64,000 nt of DNA. It comes from Phycisphaerales bacterium (GTDB lineage Bacteria > Planctomycetota > Phycisphaerae > Phycisphaerales > UBA5793). The stretch is taken from the NCBI GenBank assembly GCA_020852515.1, contig JADZAS010000011.1, positions 124,001 through 188,000 of the forward strand. Reading direction: 5' to 3'. This document shows positions 35,188 through 44,422 of this stretch, piece by piece. Both the position numbers and the translations under genes were made by a program. The notes under the pieces were generated by a model that saw nothing but the letters and a program-made list of their open reading frames with translations, was not told the DNA's origin and made no database searches. The stretch's first letter is position 1. Each line of letters starts with the position of its first letter.

Positions 35188-35568
35188 TCACGGCATCGTC
35201 GACACGTTGCTCGTGCGGCAGGTTCCACCTTCGACGAGTTGCAGGTAGCCGCCGCACGCTCCGCCCGCGAGTACCTCTACCCGGCCGTTGCCGCCCCGGT
35301 TATCGCGGCTGGCATACAGCTGCAGTTGATCTTCGCCGAGTCCGAGGATGTTTCCCGCGCACGGTCCGCCAGGGATAACGACGGAGCCGCGTTCTCGCGA
35401 ATAAACAAAGGCCTGTTGGCGCCCCGGCGTGCCGCCGGTCCATTCCACCACGATCTGGCCCGGACACCAGCCGGCCACTTTGAGGCGATACTCCTGCCCC
35501 GCAGCGCCCGATGCTGCGCCCGCGAGGGCAAGTCCAAAGGCGAACACAGCAAACATCCGGTGGCGCAT
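35188..35568 (-). CDS. Small secreted four-Cys protein, copy 3
   Basis: ATG 35568 behind GGAGG gives 126 residues. The signal peptide MRHRMFAVFAFGLALAGAAS ends near GAAGQ. The mature domain shows CPGQIVVEWTGGTPGRQQA, PCAGNILGLGEDQLQLY, GGACGGYLQLVEGGTCRTSN. It is the first gene of the three-paralogue operon, read away from the M29 aminopeptidase. The three differ most in the middle and agree at the Cys-bearing motifs, as expected of old tandem duplication followed by divergence. The function is unknown; a structural or adhesive surface role is possible. Confidence 0.75.
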   Translation of the reverse strand: MRHRMFAVFAFGLALAGAASGAAGQEYRLKVAGWCPGQIVVEWTGGTPGRQQAFVYSRERGSVVIPGGPCAGNILGLGEDQLQLYASRDNRGGNGRVEVLAGGACGGYLQLVEGGTCRTSNVSTMP

Positions 35569-35735
35569 AAGGCACCTCCATGACCGGCGGCGGCGGCAGG
35601 TTTTGACCTCGCGCCGCCCCGCCGTCAGATTGTAAGGCAAGTTCGAGACCGCTCGGCCCGCGACGCCAAAACAGTGCCGATTCCCCTACACTCTCCGCGT
35701 CACCCCCCCACCCCCTCACGACCCCGGAGCCCCAC

Positions 35736-36869
35736 GTGCGCGACCCACGCCTCACCCGCCTCGCTCAAGTCCTCGTCCAGTACTCGACCGCCGTGCGCCG
35801 GGGCGACATCGTCGCCATCGCGGCTGATCCGGCGGCGTTCCCGCTCATCGAGGCGACCTACGAGGCAGTGCTGGCGGCGGGCGGGCATCCGTTCTGGCAG
35901 GCGCGGAGCGAAGCGCTGGCCGATTTCTTCCTCGAGCGAGCCAGCGAGGAGCAGCTCAAGTTCATCTCGCCGCTGCAGACGCACCACGTCGAAACCATTG
36001 ACGTGCACATCGGCTTCTGGGCCGACCTGAACACCAAGTCCCTCAGCGCCATCGACCCGGCCCGGCAGGCCATGCAGGCCGCCGCCCGCAAGCCGATTTC
36101 CAAGCGTTTCATGGAGCGCGCCGCCGACAAGTCGCTGCGCTGGGTCGGCACGCTCTTTCCGACCCACGGCAGCGCTCAGGACGCCGAGATGAGCCTGCGC
36201 CAGTACGAGGATTTCGTCTTCTCCGCCGGCCTGCTCGATCAGCCCGACCCCATCGCCGCCTGGAAGACCATTTCGCAGGCCCAGCAGCGCGTCTGCGATT
36301 ACCTCCAGAACAAGCGCGAATTGCACTTCACCGCGCCCAACGGCACCGACCTGAGCGTCGGCATCGACGGCGGCACGTGGATCAACTGCGACGGCCACGA
36401 GAATTTCCCTGATGGCGAAGTCTTCACCGGCCCGCAGGATGTCAATGGCACCGTCTGCTACTCCTTCCCGGCGGTCCACGGCGGCCGCGAAGTGCACGAC
36501 ATCCGGCTCACCTTCAAGGACGGCCGCGTCATCGACGCCAGCGCCAGCAAGGGCGAAGAGTTCCTCCACCGCATGCTCGACATGGATGAGGGTTCGCGCC
36601 GCCTGGGCGAAATCGCCATCGGCACGAACTACGGCATCACCCGCTACACGAAGAACACTCTCTTTGACGAGAAGATCGGCGGCACGTTCCACGCCGCCGT
36701 CGGCGCGGGCTATCCCGAATCGGGCAACACCAACGAGTCTGGCCTGCACTGGGACATGGTCTGCGATCTGCGCCAGGGCGGCCGCATCGCCGCCGACGGC
36801 GAAGTGTTCCACGAGAACGGTCGGTTCCTGCGCGAGGGCTGGCCGGGCCAGGCCGGCAGGCCCTGCTAA
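35736..36869 (+). CDS. M29-family aminopeptidase (AmpS/PepS type)
   Basis: The 377-residue protein starts at GTG behind CCGGAG. It follows the M29 family along its length: an N-terminal segment with LTRLAQVLVQYSTAVRRGD, then the metal-site region with NCDGHENFPDGEVFTGP (Glu and His ligands), EEFLHRMLDMDEGSRRLGEI, and NESGLHWDMVCDL. These enzymes remove N-terminal residues using two divalent metals, usually cobalt or zinc, in the cytosol. The motif order and length are normal. Confidence 0.9.
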   Translation: MRDPRLTRLAQVLVQYSTAVRRGDIVAIAADPAAFPLIEATYEAVLAAGGHPFWQARSEALADFFLERASEEQLKFISPLQTHHVETIDVHIGFWADLNTKSLSAIDPARQAMQAAARKPISKRFMERAADKSLRWVGTLFPTHGSAQDAEMSLRQYEDFVFSAGLLDQPDPIAAWKTISQAQQRVCDYLQNKRELHFTAPNGTDLSVGIDGGTWINCDGHENFPDGEVFTGPQDVNGTVCYSFPAVHGGREVHDIRLTFKDGRVIDASASKGEEFLHRMLDMDEGSRRLGEIAIGTNYGITRYTKNTLFDEKIGGTFHAAVGAGYPESGNTNESGLHWDMVCDLRQGGRIAADGEVFHENGRFLREGWPGQAGRPC

Positions 36870-37238
36870 GCGACAAGTGACTGCTGCGAATGATTTTACG
36901 AGTGGCAGACCGGCATCGGCGGCCGTGGTTTGGACCGGTTGCGGGCTTTTGGTAAAAATTCCGACTTTCCGCTTCAAACCTGTGAATTCTGAGGTAGAAT
37001 CAATCAATATACGGTCCTTCCCCGTCAGCGATTCCGCTGGGCAGGGTGAGGATCGGGCTCGTGGGTATCTCCCGTTCCGGCCGCTCGTGCGTCCGGGGCG
37101 TCAGAACAGGTCGGGCAGATGGAGCGCGAGGTGCGAAGGACTCGCGCTGCGTTGCGGTTTCGACGGAACCACCCGGGCTGTGTCAAACGGTTTCGGCAGG
37201 ACAGCCCAAGGTCAATAGGACACTCGAAAGGGGACGGC
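36870..37238 (+). other. Gene-free region with possible promoter before prepilin-like gene A
   Basis: No convincing gene is seen. An AT-richer stretch (36950-37015) contains the TAGAATCAATC motif that recurs before the paralogous gene B. The following 220 nt would be an untranslated leader. Confidence 0.5.
36973..37000 (+). promoter_or_regulatory. Candidate promoter with TAGAATCAATC, gene A
   Basis: TTCAAA and TAGAAT are spaced 16 nt apart. TAGAATCAATC (36995-37005) is repeated before gene B (38605-38615) though the surrounding DNA differs. Confidence 0.4.
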
Positions 37239-38219
37239 ATGCACTTCAAACCACTCAGTCTCAACACCAGCGCGGTCCGCAAGCGGGGATTCACCCTCAT
37301 CGAACTGCTCGTCGTGATCTCGGTGATCGCGCTGCTCATCGGCCTGCTTCTGCCCGCTCTGGCCCGCGCCCGCGCCGCCGCCCGCGCCACCAAGTGCATG
37401 GGTAACCTGCGCAACATCGGCATCGGCCTCGAAACCTACAGCCAGGAGTGGGGCGGCGTCGTCTCCAACGGCACGGCCATCGAACTGTCCTTCAGCGCCA
37501 ACAACGGAATGGTCCCCGGCAGCCGCCCGGCCCACACCGCCGACTGGCTCCGCCTCTTCGGCTGGCCCCCGGAACTGGGCAACGGCAACATGCACTACGG
37601 CGTGCTCAACCGCTACTGGTTCTGCGCCATGGCCAAGTACATCGCCAAGCAGGAGACCTCCAAGGCCGTCTATGACGACGTCTTCTTCTGCCCCGATGAC
37701 CGCTTCTACTCGGGCCGCGCCAAGGAAACGCGCGACCAGTACGCGAACATGATCCACCGCATTTCCTACCTGATGACCGATGCGGCGTTCTGGGATCCCA
37801 TGATGTTTACCGAGGCCCGCATCGGCGAGATCCTCAGCGAGAATCAGCACTACAACAACGGCAACGGCAACCCCGCCTCCAATGGGCCATCCAACTACAA
37901 CACGCCGGGTCGACGCTACCTCCGCAAGGAAGAAGTCAAGTTCCCCACCCAGAAGGTCTATGTGTGGGAAGTCAATTCTTTCCACGAGCAGCCCACCCAC
38001 GGCTACAACGAGCGTGACCTCCAGGCCACGGTTCTCTTCTTCGACGGCAGCGCCGACAAGCGCACCGCCTCGGTCACCGAGAACTACAACCCGAAGCTGT
38101 ACGTTCCGCTGACCAACCGCATGGGGTGGACGGATGAATCGCTCCAGCCGGGCGATCCGCTGCACTACTACTACGGCGCCACCAAGCACGGCATCCGCGG
38201 CCGCGACTTCAACGACTGA
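37239..38219 (+). CDS. Prepilin-like secreted protein A (DUF1559-type style)
   Basis: ATG 37239 (AAAGGGG upstream) gives 326 residues. The leader ends RKRG (Gly17) and is followed by [20 protein letters not shown], a canonical prepilin peptidase site with Glu5, then [16 protein letters not shown]. Planctomycetes carry many such pseudopilin-like proteins. The globular part includes FCPDDRFYS and a C-terminal [12 protein letters not shown], with final [12 protein letters not shown]. Its paralogue B lies 600 bp downstream and is nearly identical over most of the length. A role in surface fibres or as pilus cargo is inferred. The pilus assembly genes lie about 22 kb away. Confidence 0.85.
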   Translation: MHFKPLSLNTSAVRKRGFTLIELLVVISVIALLIGLLLPALARARAAARATKCMGNLRNIGIGLETYSQEWGGVVSNGTAIELSFSANNGMVPGSRPAHTADWLRLFGWPPELGNGNMHYGVLNRYWFCAMAKYIAKQETSKAVYDDVFFCPDDRFYSGRAKETRDQYANMIHRISYLMTDAAFWDPMMFTEARIGEILSENQHYNNGNGNPASNGPSNYNTPGRRYLRKEEVKFPTQKVYVWEVNSFHEQPTHGYNERDLQATVLFFDGSADKRTASVTENYNPKLYVPLTNRMGWTDESLQPGDPLHYYYGATKHGIRGRDFND

Positions 38220-38244
38220 TTGTCGCCGCCATCTCTGAACACCA

Positions 38245-38275
38245 GCACGCCCCGCGATACCTTCGCGGGGCGTGC
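38245..38275 (+). terminator. Terminator-like hairpin after gene A
   Basis: A perfect 13-bp stem (GCACGCCCCGCGA / TCGCGGGGCGTGC, 5-nt loop) lies 26 nt after the stop. No T-run follows. A nearly identical stem follows gene B. Confidence 0.6.
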
Positions 38276-38604
38276 GCCGTTAACGGGGCTGGGACGGGAT
38301 CGGAAGTGCGGTCTGCCGCTCTGGGACGCGGCTGCCGCGTGGAAGCGCAGAGGCAGGCTCCTCTCACCACGCTGTTCTGCTCGACAACGGGTTGCTCTGC
38401 GATCTCGGCGATGCGCCATCCTCTCACGCGTCCTGACTTGGGGCCGCTGGCAACCCCTTTCTTGAGCCAGCGGCATAGCCAATGAACGGCTTTCTCGACA
38501 TTGCCCGGAACCGCTCACGGCGGCGATGCGTAGCCTTCCGCGCCAACGTCCCTTTTTCTGCGCCGCTTCGGCAGAAGGTGGCTGGAACTCATGCCCCTGA
38601 CCCC

Positions 38605-38615
38605 TAGAATCAATC
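38605..38615 (+). promoter_or_regulatory. Candidate -10 region TAGAATCAATC, gene B
   Basis: The same 11-base motif as before gene A, 200 nt ahead of the gene B start. No clear -35 box is seen. Confidence 0.35.
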
Positions 38616-38815
38616 GGGGTGCGCCAACTTGCGGCTGCCTGCCGGATCCGAACGCACAAGCGGAACTCCGGAGGTCCAGCCTGCACTCCGCCAGCGGAAG
38701 TAGGCGCGATTTGACGAGAAACGGCCCCGGGCGGCAAGTGGTGTAGCCGTCCGATGAGGGGTCTGGTCTTATTCAACGGTTGAAGATCGAAGAACGCAAA
38801 CGAAAGGTCACTGCC

Positions 38816-39790
38816 ATGCTCAGCCACGTCTCACGGCGCCTCGCGCGGGGCAGATCGAAGCGGGGATTCACCCTGATCGAACTGCTCGTGGTCATCTCCG
38901 TCATCGCCCTGCTCATCGGCCTTCTCCTGCCGGCCTTGGCCCGGGCTCGAGCCGCCGCCCGCGCGACCAAGTGCCTGGGCAACCTGCGCAACATCGGCAT
39001 CGGCCTGGAGACCTACAGCCAGGAGTGGAACGGCGTCATCTCCAATGGCACGGTTTGCGAGACCATCTTCGCGCAGAACACCGGACTGATTAAGGGAAGT
39101 CGCCCGCACTTCAGCCCGACGTGGGCCGAGCTGTTCGGCTGGCCGCCTGAACTGGGCAACGGCGTCATGCACTACGGCGCCCTCAACCGCTACTGGTTCT
39201 GCGCCATGGCCAAGTACGTTGCCAAGCAGGAAACCTCCAAGGCCGTCTACGACGACGTCTTCTTCTGCCCCGATGACCGCTTCTACTCCGTCAAGGCCAA
39301 GGAGACCCGGGACCAGTTCCAGAACACGATTCACCGCATTTCCTATCTGATGAGCGATGCGGCCTTCTGGGATCCCACCATGTTCACCGAGGCCCGCATC
39401 GGAGAAATCCTCGTCGAAAATCAGCACTACAACAACAGCAATCAGGCGAACAACGGCCCGTCAAACGTCAACACGGCCGGTCGCCGCTATCTCCGCAAGG
39501 AAGAAGTCAAGTTCCCCACCCAGAAGGTGTATGTGTGGGAAGTCAACTCGTTCCACGAGCAGCCGACCCACGGCTACAACGAGCGCGATCTCCAGGCCAC
39601 GGTTCTCTTCTTCGACGGCAGCGCCGACAAGCGCACCGCCTCGATCACCGAGACCTACAACCCGAAACTGTACATCCCTCTGACCAACCGCATGGGATGG
39701 ACCGATGAGGCGCTCCAGCCGGGCGATCCGCTGCAGTACTACTACGGCGCGACGAAGCACGGCATCCGCGGCCGCGACTTCAACGATTGA
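38816..39790 (+). CDS. Prepilin-like secreted protein B, paralogue of A
   Basis: ATG 38816 gives 324 residues with leader SKRG (Gly17) and [20 protein letters not shown]. The downstream sequence matches protein A almost residue for residue; differences cluster at the leader, at residues about 74-95 ([20 protein letters not shown] versus [20 protein letters not shown]) and in a short Asn-rich loop ([15 protein letters not shown] versus [17 protein letters not shown]). A is 2 residues longer. AAAGGT lies upstream. Variable patches on a fixed framework are what surface-exposed loops would show. Confidence 0.85.
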   Translation: MLSHVSRRLARGRSKRGFTLIELLVVISVIALLIGLLLPALARARAAARATKCLGNLRNIGIGLETYSQEWNGVISNGTVCETIFAQNTGLIKGSRPHFSPTWAELFGWPPELGNGVMHYGALNRYWFCAMAKYVAKQETSKAVYDDVFFCPDDRFYSVKAKETRDQFQNTIHRISYLMSDAAFWDPTMFTEARIGEILVENQHYNNSNQANNGPSNVNTAGRRYLRKEEVKFPTQKVYVWEVNSFHEQPTHGYNERDLQATVLFFDGSADKRTASITETYNPKLYIPLTNRMGWTDEALQPGDPLQYYYGATKHGIRGRDFND

Positions 39791-39816
39791 TCGTCGCCGC
39801 CAACTCTGAACACCAG

Positions 39817-39855
39817 CACGCCCCGCGAGAACTCGCGGGGCGTGTTCGTTTTTGC
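39817..39855 (+). terminator. Rho-independent terminator after gene B
   Basis: A CACGCCCCGCGAG / CTCGCGGGGCGTG stem is followed by TTCGTTTTTG. The stem is almost the same as the one after gene A, but here a T-run is present. Confidence 0.75.
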
Positions 39856-39983
39856 CCGAGATCGATCACTCGCTGCGCTTGTCAAGCCCATTGATGAATC
39901 CGCTGATCATGCGGGCAAGTTCTTCGAGCCGGGCTCGGCAGCGACTGTACTGCCCTGCATCGGCGGACCCTTCGGATGTGCTT

Positions 39984-41330
39984 TCAGCGGCCACTTGCTC
40001 TCGCTTCGCTGCATAACTGGATTACCGACTGGCAGCGATTTTCCACCGCCCGGCGGTCCTCTCGTTCGGGCAGACCCTTCAGAGCCCCTCGGGCGATCAT
40101 TTCAGCGTGCCGCAGGAGCGCGGTGCGGTCCTCTGGTCGATGTACGAATCCCGCGACCACGGCGATCGTTTCCAGCAGGCGGATGGTTACCGCAGCGCTG
40201 GAGCGGCTGTATTGCCGAACTTGGTTGAACGCCGCGTCTGTGACCTCCGGGAAGGTATGGCCAGGCGCAATCACACGAAGCTGATTCTGGTGGTCATGGC
40301 GATAGTGCGACGGCATAGCTCGTGTCGCCAAACGACACAGGGCGGATCCCAGATGGTCAACGCACATCATCGCCGTGAACGGGTCGTTCAACCCGGGGGA
40401 GAGGGCCCGGACCGCGATCTCGACCAGCTGGTTCACCCCGAATTCGATGTCCTGGTCGGAAGTCCGCTGGTTGCCCAGGACGAAATGGGAACGGACCTGC
40501 TCGGTCAGCCGGTCGGTCGCTCGACTTTCTGGCCAGATCAGCGCCAGAGGACAACTGGCAACGACGTAGTCTCCAGGCCTTCGCTCCAGTCGAATCACCA
40601 AGTCCTCCTCCATCGCCAGCGCCAGCAAAGCCGCACCGTCGATGAACTGGAGATAGCCGTCTCCGTTCGCGCCGACTGGCCGAGCATCCTTGTCGAACGC
40701 CTCCAGGAAGCCCACGTCGGGTGGCTCCGCCGGGATCGTCGGCGCTCCCCGTCCGATGTGTTCGGGGTAAAGATCGTCGATTCTCCCGACCAGTTCCTTG
40801 CCGATCCGCGCGGCGATCTCGTTGGCCTGGATGGAAACAGAAACATGATGAATGAAGTAGATCAACACTCCAACGCTCGCCACCGCGAGGAGTACGCCGA
40901 GGGTGACCGACAGGTGCGGGACGAAGGCGACCTCCTCCGCGCGGCGGATCGTGCGGAGAACGAGCAAGCAGTACAGGAAGGTGGCGATGAAGGTGCCGAG
41001 GACCACCTGTGTGGTGCGATCGCTCATGAAATTGCGCAGGAGACGGGGCCCCAACTGAGACGAGGCCAGCGACAGTGCGACCAAGGTCATCGAGAAGACC
41101 ACACCGGCGATGGTAATCATCGACCCGGCGATGATGCCCAGCACGGCGCTCGCCCCTTCCGCTCCACCGGTGAACGTCCAGCCCAGATTGAGCGCCAACC
41201 ACTCCGTCAGCGGTTCATCCACGGTGACTCCAACGAATGCCAACGCCACGGCGGCGCCGGCCATGCACGCCGGAAGAAACCAGAAACTGGAACGAATGCG
41301 ACTCCAGTACTTGAAAAATCGCCCTTTCAC
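39984..41330 (-). CDS. DUF2254 membrane protein
   Basis: The 448-residue protein starts at GTG 41330 behind AAGGAGG. It has N-terminal membrane helices (SFWFLPACMAGAAVALAFVG; GIIAGSMITIAGVVFSMTLV; TQVVLGTFIATFLYCLLVL; LGVLLAVASVGVLIYFIHHV), then a large cytoplasmic region with QFIDGAALLALAMEEDLVI and GVNQLVEIAVRALSPGLNDP. These match the DUF2254 family, whose function is not known. It lies downstream of the BON-MscS gene in the same orientation (157-bp gap). Confidence 0.85.
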   Translation of the reverse strand: MKGRFFKYWSRIRSSFWFLPACMAGAAVALAFVGVTVDEPLTEWLALNLGWTFTGGAEGASAVLGIIAGSMITIAGVVFSMTLVALSLASSQLGPRLLRNFMSDRTTQVVLGTFIATFLYCLLVLRTIRRAEEVAFVPHLSVTLGVLLAVASVGVLIYFIHHVSVSIQANEIAARIGKELVGRIDDLYPEHIGRGAPTIPAEPPDVGFLEAFDKDARPVGANGDGYLQFIDGAALLALAMEEDLVIRLERRPGDYVVASCPLALIWPESRATDRLTEQVRSHFVLGNQRTSDQDIEFGVNQLVEIAVRALSPGLNDPFTAMMCVDHLGSALCRLATRAMPSHYRHDHQNQLRVIAPGHTFPEVTDAAFNQVRQYSRSSAAVTIRLLETIAVVAGFVHRPEDRTALLRHAEMIARGALKGLPEREDRRAVENRCQSVIQLCSEARASGR

Positions 41331-41487
41331 GACGACGGCACCTCCTTCGCTCGCATGTCATCCACAGCCAAACAGTTGATTGAACAGAGCTCCGATGAGG
41401 ATGCCCCGCGGTCCATGCGGTGCGCTGCACCGAGAAAGATGGTGCCGGCCCCGTAAGCCAGGCGCCCGACCTTCGCGCAGCGAATCG

Positions 41488-42975
41488 TCAGGAAGTGGGC
41501 TTGTCATCGGAGCCGCCGCGGAGGAGGTTTACCGTATCGTCGGGCTGGTGCGCCAGTCGAGCCTGTTCATCGAGCGTGTCCGCCTCACTGGAGAGGCCGC
41601 CTTCCGCCGCCGTGACGACGGCTTCCGGAGTGGAATCGATGTGTTCGGCCGGCGCTGCGTGCAGTTGGGCGGGATCGCGTTTCGTGGAGTCGGGTTGCGC
41701 TGGACCAGGCGAATCGGAAAGCATGGTGACCGGAATGCCCTGCGGAAAGATGACCTCCCGGGCTTCGTCGGGCATGGAGATGCCGTGGTCTTGAAAGGCT
41801 CGCTTGATCAGCCGGATGACCGACGAGCGGACCTTGAGCCAGCTGTGCTTCTGGCCGTTCAGCCAGAAGTAGATTCGCAGGTTCACTGTGGCCTTTCCCA
41901 GTTCTTCCGCCAGCACCCATGGCTCGGGGTCGTTCAGAACCGCTGGGTGACCCGACAGGACTCGGCGCGCAACTTCCTGCGCGTAGTCGATGCGGTCGTC
42001 ATATCCGATGCCGACGACGAAGTCTTCGCGTCTGTTGGGGTTGCTCGAATAATTGCGGATAGCGCTCTTGTACACCTTCGCGTTCGGCAACTGACACAAC
42101 GTCCCGTCCAGCGCCATCAAGACGGTCGTGCGGACGTTGAGCTGCCTGACGTAACCGGTCACGTCCGCGATCTCGACCAGATCGCCGGTGTGGAACGGCC
42201 GCTGGACGCTCAGGAAAATGCTGGCCAGGTAGTTCTCCGTGATATCACGGAAGGCGATCCCGACCGCGAGCCCGATCAAGCCCGTGCCGCCAATGATCGT
42301 GAGAGCCAGTTGGGTCAGGCCCGATATACGGAGCACAATGTAGAGGCCCGCGACCATGACCAGCACACCAGCCCCGCGGGCGAACAATCCACGGAGCAGT
42401 CGAGAGTTGATGCGGCGCCTGAGAACAATGCGGACGCCGTACGTTGTCACCCAAGCAACCAAGGCCGAAACCGCGAGGATGATCAGCGCCAGCATCAGCA
42501 AGGGAAGCGCGCGCAGGAGGTCCCGCCACACCGAGGAAAGGCCCGATTCCGCGCTGCTGAAATCCCATGGCGACGACTGCTTGACGGTCATCTGATTGGC
42601 GACCGCGGCGACGCCCTGTGTGTTGCCGGCCAGGCTGCTTGCCCACTCCTTAAGTGCATCTGTCTCCGCTCGGCCGCGGAGGAAGACCACGCCCTCTTCC
42701 ACGTGAACGCTCGGTTCGTGGAACCAGCCAGTCGCGATGAGGATGCGCTCGAGACGGTCGCGGATCTGGTCATCGCGCGCCACCGGCTCGATGTCTACTC
42801 GGGCCGCGACGGGTGACACCTTCTCTTTGGCGGGGGATGGTTGCGCGGAAGATTGGTCCTTGGAGTCGGGCGGCGACTGTGCCATGGCCAACGGAACGCC
42901 CTGAGACAGGATCAAGCCCAGCAGAAATGCACGGAAAGGGTTTCGATTGGCAATGCTGATCCAAAAGCGGCTCAT
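41488..42975 (-). CDS. MscS-type mechanosensitive channel with N-terminal BON domain
   Basis: The 495-residue protein has a signal-like start, a BON domain (about 66-135: DQIRDRLERILIATGWFHEP; VVFLRGRAETDALKEWASSL), membrane helices (LPLLMLALIILAVSALVAWV; AGVLVMVAGLYIVLRISGLT) and the MscS pore and beta domain (GIAFRDITENYLASIFLSVQ; HTGDLVEIADVTGYV). A long low-complexity tail ends it. Channels of this family open under membrane tension to release solutes. The BON domain is a periplasmic lipid- or protein-binding module. There is no Shine-Dalgarno sequence, but TACAGT lies 6 nt before ATG 42975. Confidence 0.88.
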   Translation of the reverse strand: MSRFWISIANRNPFRAFLLGLILSQGVPLAMAQSPPDSKDQSSAQPSPAKEKVSPVAARVDIEPVARDDQIRDRLERILIATGWFHEPSVHVEEGVVFLRGRAETDALKEWASSLAGNTQGVAAVANQMTVKQSSPWDFSSAESGLSSVWRDLLRALPLLMLALIILAVSALVAWVTTYGVRIVLRRRINSRLLRGLFARGAGVLVMVAGLYIVLRISGLTQLALTIIGGTGLIGLAVGIAFRDITENYLASIFLSVQRPFHTGDLVEIADVTGYVRQLNVRTTVLMALDGTLCQLPNAKVYKSAIRNYSSNPNRREDFVVGIGYDDRIDYAQEVARRVLSGHPAVLNDPEPWVLAEELGKATVNLRIYFWLNGQKHSWLKVRSSVIRLIKRAFQDHGISMPDEAREVIFPQGIPVTMLSDSPGPAQPDSTKRDPAQLHAAPAEHIDSTPEAVVTAAEGGLSSEADTLDEQARLAHQPDDTVNLLRGGSDDKPTS

Positions 42976-42981
42976 CGAACG

Positions 42982-42987
42982 ACTGTA
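42982..42987 (-). promoter_or_regulatory. -10 element TACAGT, leaderless mscS-like gene
   Basis: On the minus strand TACAGT is followed by cgttcg and the ATG. The same hexamer and 6-nt spacing occur before mqnA. Confidence 0.5.
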
Positions 42988-43181
42988 GATCGCTCGTGGA
43001 ACAGGAACGCATGCTCGTGGGGACTCCGTCTATGACCGACTCCGGACGCGGGGTCGCGGGCCCCATCGGGTCGCTTTGATCAGTTCGGACGAAAAGTTCG
43101 AATCCCGTCAACCGCTTGCTGAGAAGTGTGTGATCTTGATCACTCAACACCACGGATTGAACCGCAAATGTTTGGGCTTTG

Positions 43182-43218
43182 GATATAAAAAGCCCTCCGA
43201 CTGTTCGTCGAAGGGCTT
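43182..43218 (-). terminator. Intrinsic terminator of tRNA-Pro
   Basis: On the minus strand a 12-bp stem with one mismatch (AAGCCCTTCGAC / GTCGGAGGGCTT) is followed by TTTATATCC, 15 nt after the tRNA end. Confidence 0.8.
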
Positions 43219-43229
43219 GTTCTTCGCGG

Positions 43230-43307
<78 letters not shown>

Positions 43308-43334
43308 TGCGGCCGCGCGAGGCGGCCGGATGCG

Positions 43335-43364
43335 ATCATAGTCGTCGCCCCGCGCCATTGACAG
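43335..43364 (-). promoter_or_regulatory. Promoter of tRNA-Pro
   Basis: On the minus strand CTGTCA and TATGAT are spaced 18 nt apart, with the -10 box 27 nt before the tRNA 5' end. Confidence 0.55.
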
Positions 43365-43423
43365 CCCCCCGGACGATCCGATCCCCGCCGGCGAGCCGTT
43401 CGCGTCCACCACGGCGCTGTCGC

Positions 43424-44380
43424 TCAGATACCCGAGCCGCCCCACTCGAACGGGCCGGACGCAGGGTCGGGCCGCTCGCGCAGTTCCGGCCGCGACGCCT
43501 GCACGACATAACCCGCGGGGACGGACCGCGTGAGAAACACGCCGCCGCCGATCACGCAGTCGTCGCCGATCACCGTGTCGCCGCCGAGGATCGTCGCACC
43601 GGCGTAGACGATGACGCGATCGCCCAGCGTCGGGTGCCGCTTGTTGCCGCGAATGATGCGGCCGCCGCCGTCGGTCGGGAAACTCCGCGCGCCCAGCGTC
43701 ACGCCCTGGTACAGGCGGCAGTGGCGTCCGATCTGCGTCGTCTCCCCCACCACCACGCCCGTGCCGTGGTCGATGAAGAACGCCTCGCCGATGCTGGCGC
43801 CGGGATGGATGTCGATGCCGGTCATGGCGTGCGCGTGTTCGCTCATGATGCGAGGAAGCAGCGGCACGTCGAGGCGGTAGAGCTCGTGCGACACCCGGTG
43901 GACGGTGAGCGCCTTGACGCCGGGATACGAGAAGATGATCTCATCCGTGTGCCGCGCCGCCGGGTCGCCGTCGTACGCCGCCTGCACGTCGAGCGCGAGC
44001 AGCCGGCGGATCTCGGGCAGGCGATCGAGAAATGCGAGCGTCAGTTCGCGGGCCCGCTGCTGGCACGAACCGCCCCGCCCCCCTTCGCCGCCGCGATCGA
44101 GCCCTTGCATGTAGGCCAGCGACGCTTCGATCTGCCGGCACAGGTCGGCCGCGACGCGCTCGGCCGCGTCGCGCACGTGCCCGGCGAGCGACTCGGCGCT
44201 GAGCGTGCGCGACCCGAAGAATCCCGGGAAGATCAGCGCGCGAATCTCTTCGAGCAGGCGGATGATCGTGTCGGTGTTGGGCAGGTGCGTCGGCGCGAGG
44301 TGGCGCGTGTTGACGGTCAGCCGGATCGAATCGACGATCCGCTCAACGGTCTGGGCCGGAAGTTCAGGAGCGTGGGCCAT
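43424..44380 (-). CDS. cysE: Serine O-acetyltransferase
   Basis: ATG 44380 gives 318 residues; longer upstream frames run through a terminator hairpin and are rejected. The N-terminal helical domain (about 1-190) is followed by a left-handed beta-helix: DIHPGASIGEAFFIDHGTG (with the catalytic His), VVVGETTQIGRHCRLYQGVT and GDDCVIGGGVFLTRSVP. It makes O-acetylserine for cysteine synthesis. The C-terminus ends ...EWGGSGI; a terminal Ile is the residue that docks into CysK in the cysteine synthase complex. A poly-Gly/Arg loop (GLDRGGEGGRGGS) in the N-terminal domain is unusual. Confidence 0.9.
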   Translation of the reverse strand: MAHAPELPAQTVERIVDSIRLTVNTRHLAPTHLPNTDTIIRLLEEIRALIFPGFFGSRTLSAESLAGHVRDAAERVAADLCRQIEASLAYMQGLDRGGEGGRGGSCQQRARELTLAFLDRLPEIRRLLALDVQAAYDGDPAARHTDEIIFSYPGVKALTVHRVSHELYRLDVPLLPRIMSEHAHAMTGIDIHPGASIGEAFFIDHGTGVVVGETTQIGRHCRLYQGVTLGARSFPTDGGGRIIRGNKRHPTLGDRVIVYAGATILGGDTVIGDDCVIGGGVFLTRSVPAGYVVQASRPELRERPDPASGPFEWGGSGI

Positions 44381-44422
44381 GCCGAGGCAATCGTAAGGCC
44401 GGCCGATGCGGATGTTCTCGCT

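Larger units (their letters stand above)
38220..38815 (+). other. Intergenic region between prepilin-like genes A and B
   Basis: No convincing gene is seen on either strand. The open frame that spans it on the minus strand runs through the end of gene A and lacks a plausible start or family. It contains the terminator-like hairpin after gene A and the TAGAATCAATC motif before gene B. Confidence 0.55.

Noticed and set aside
38171-38827. 218-codon minus frame between the prepilin-like genes
   Set aside because: It overlaps the ends of both genes, crosses the terminator hairpin and shows no motif.
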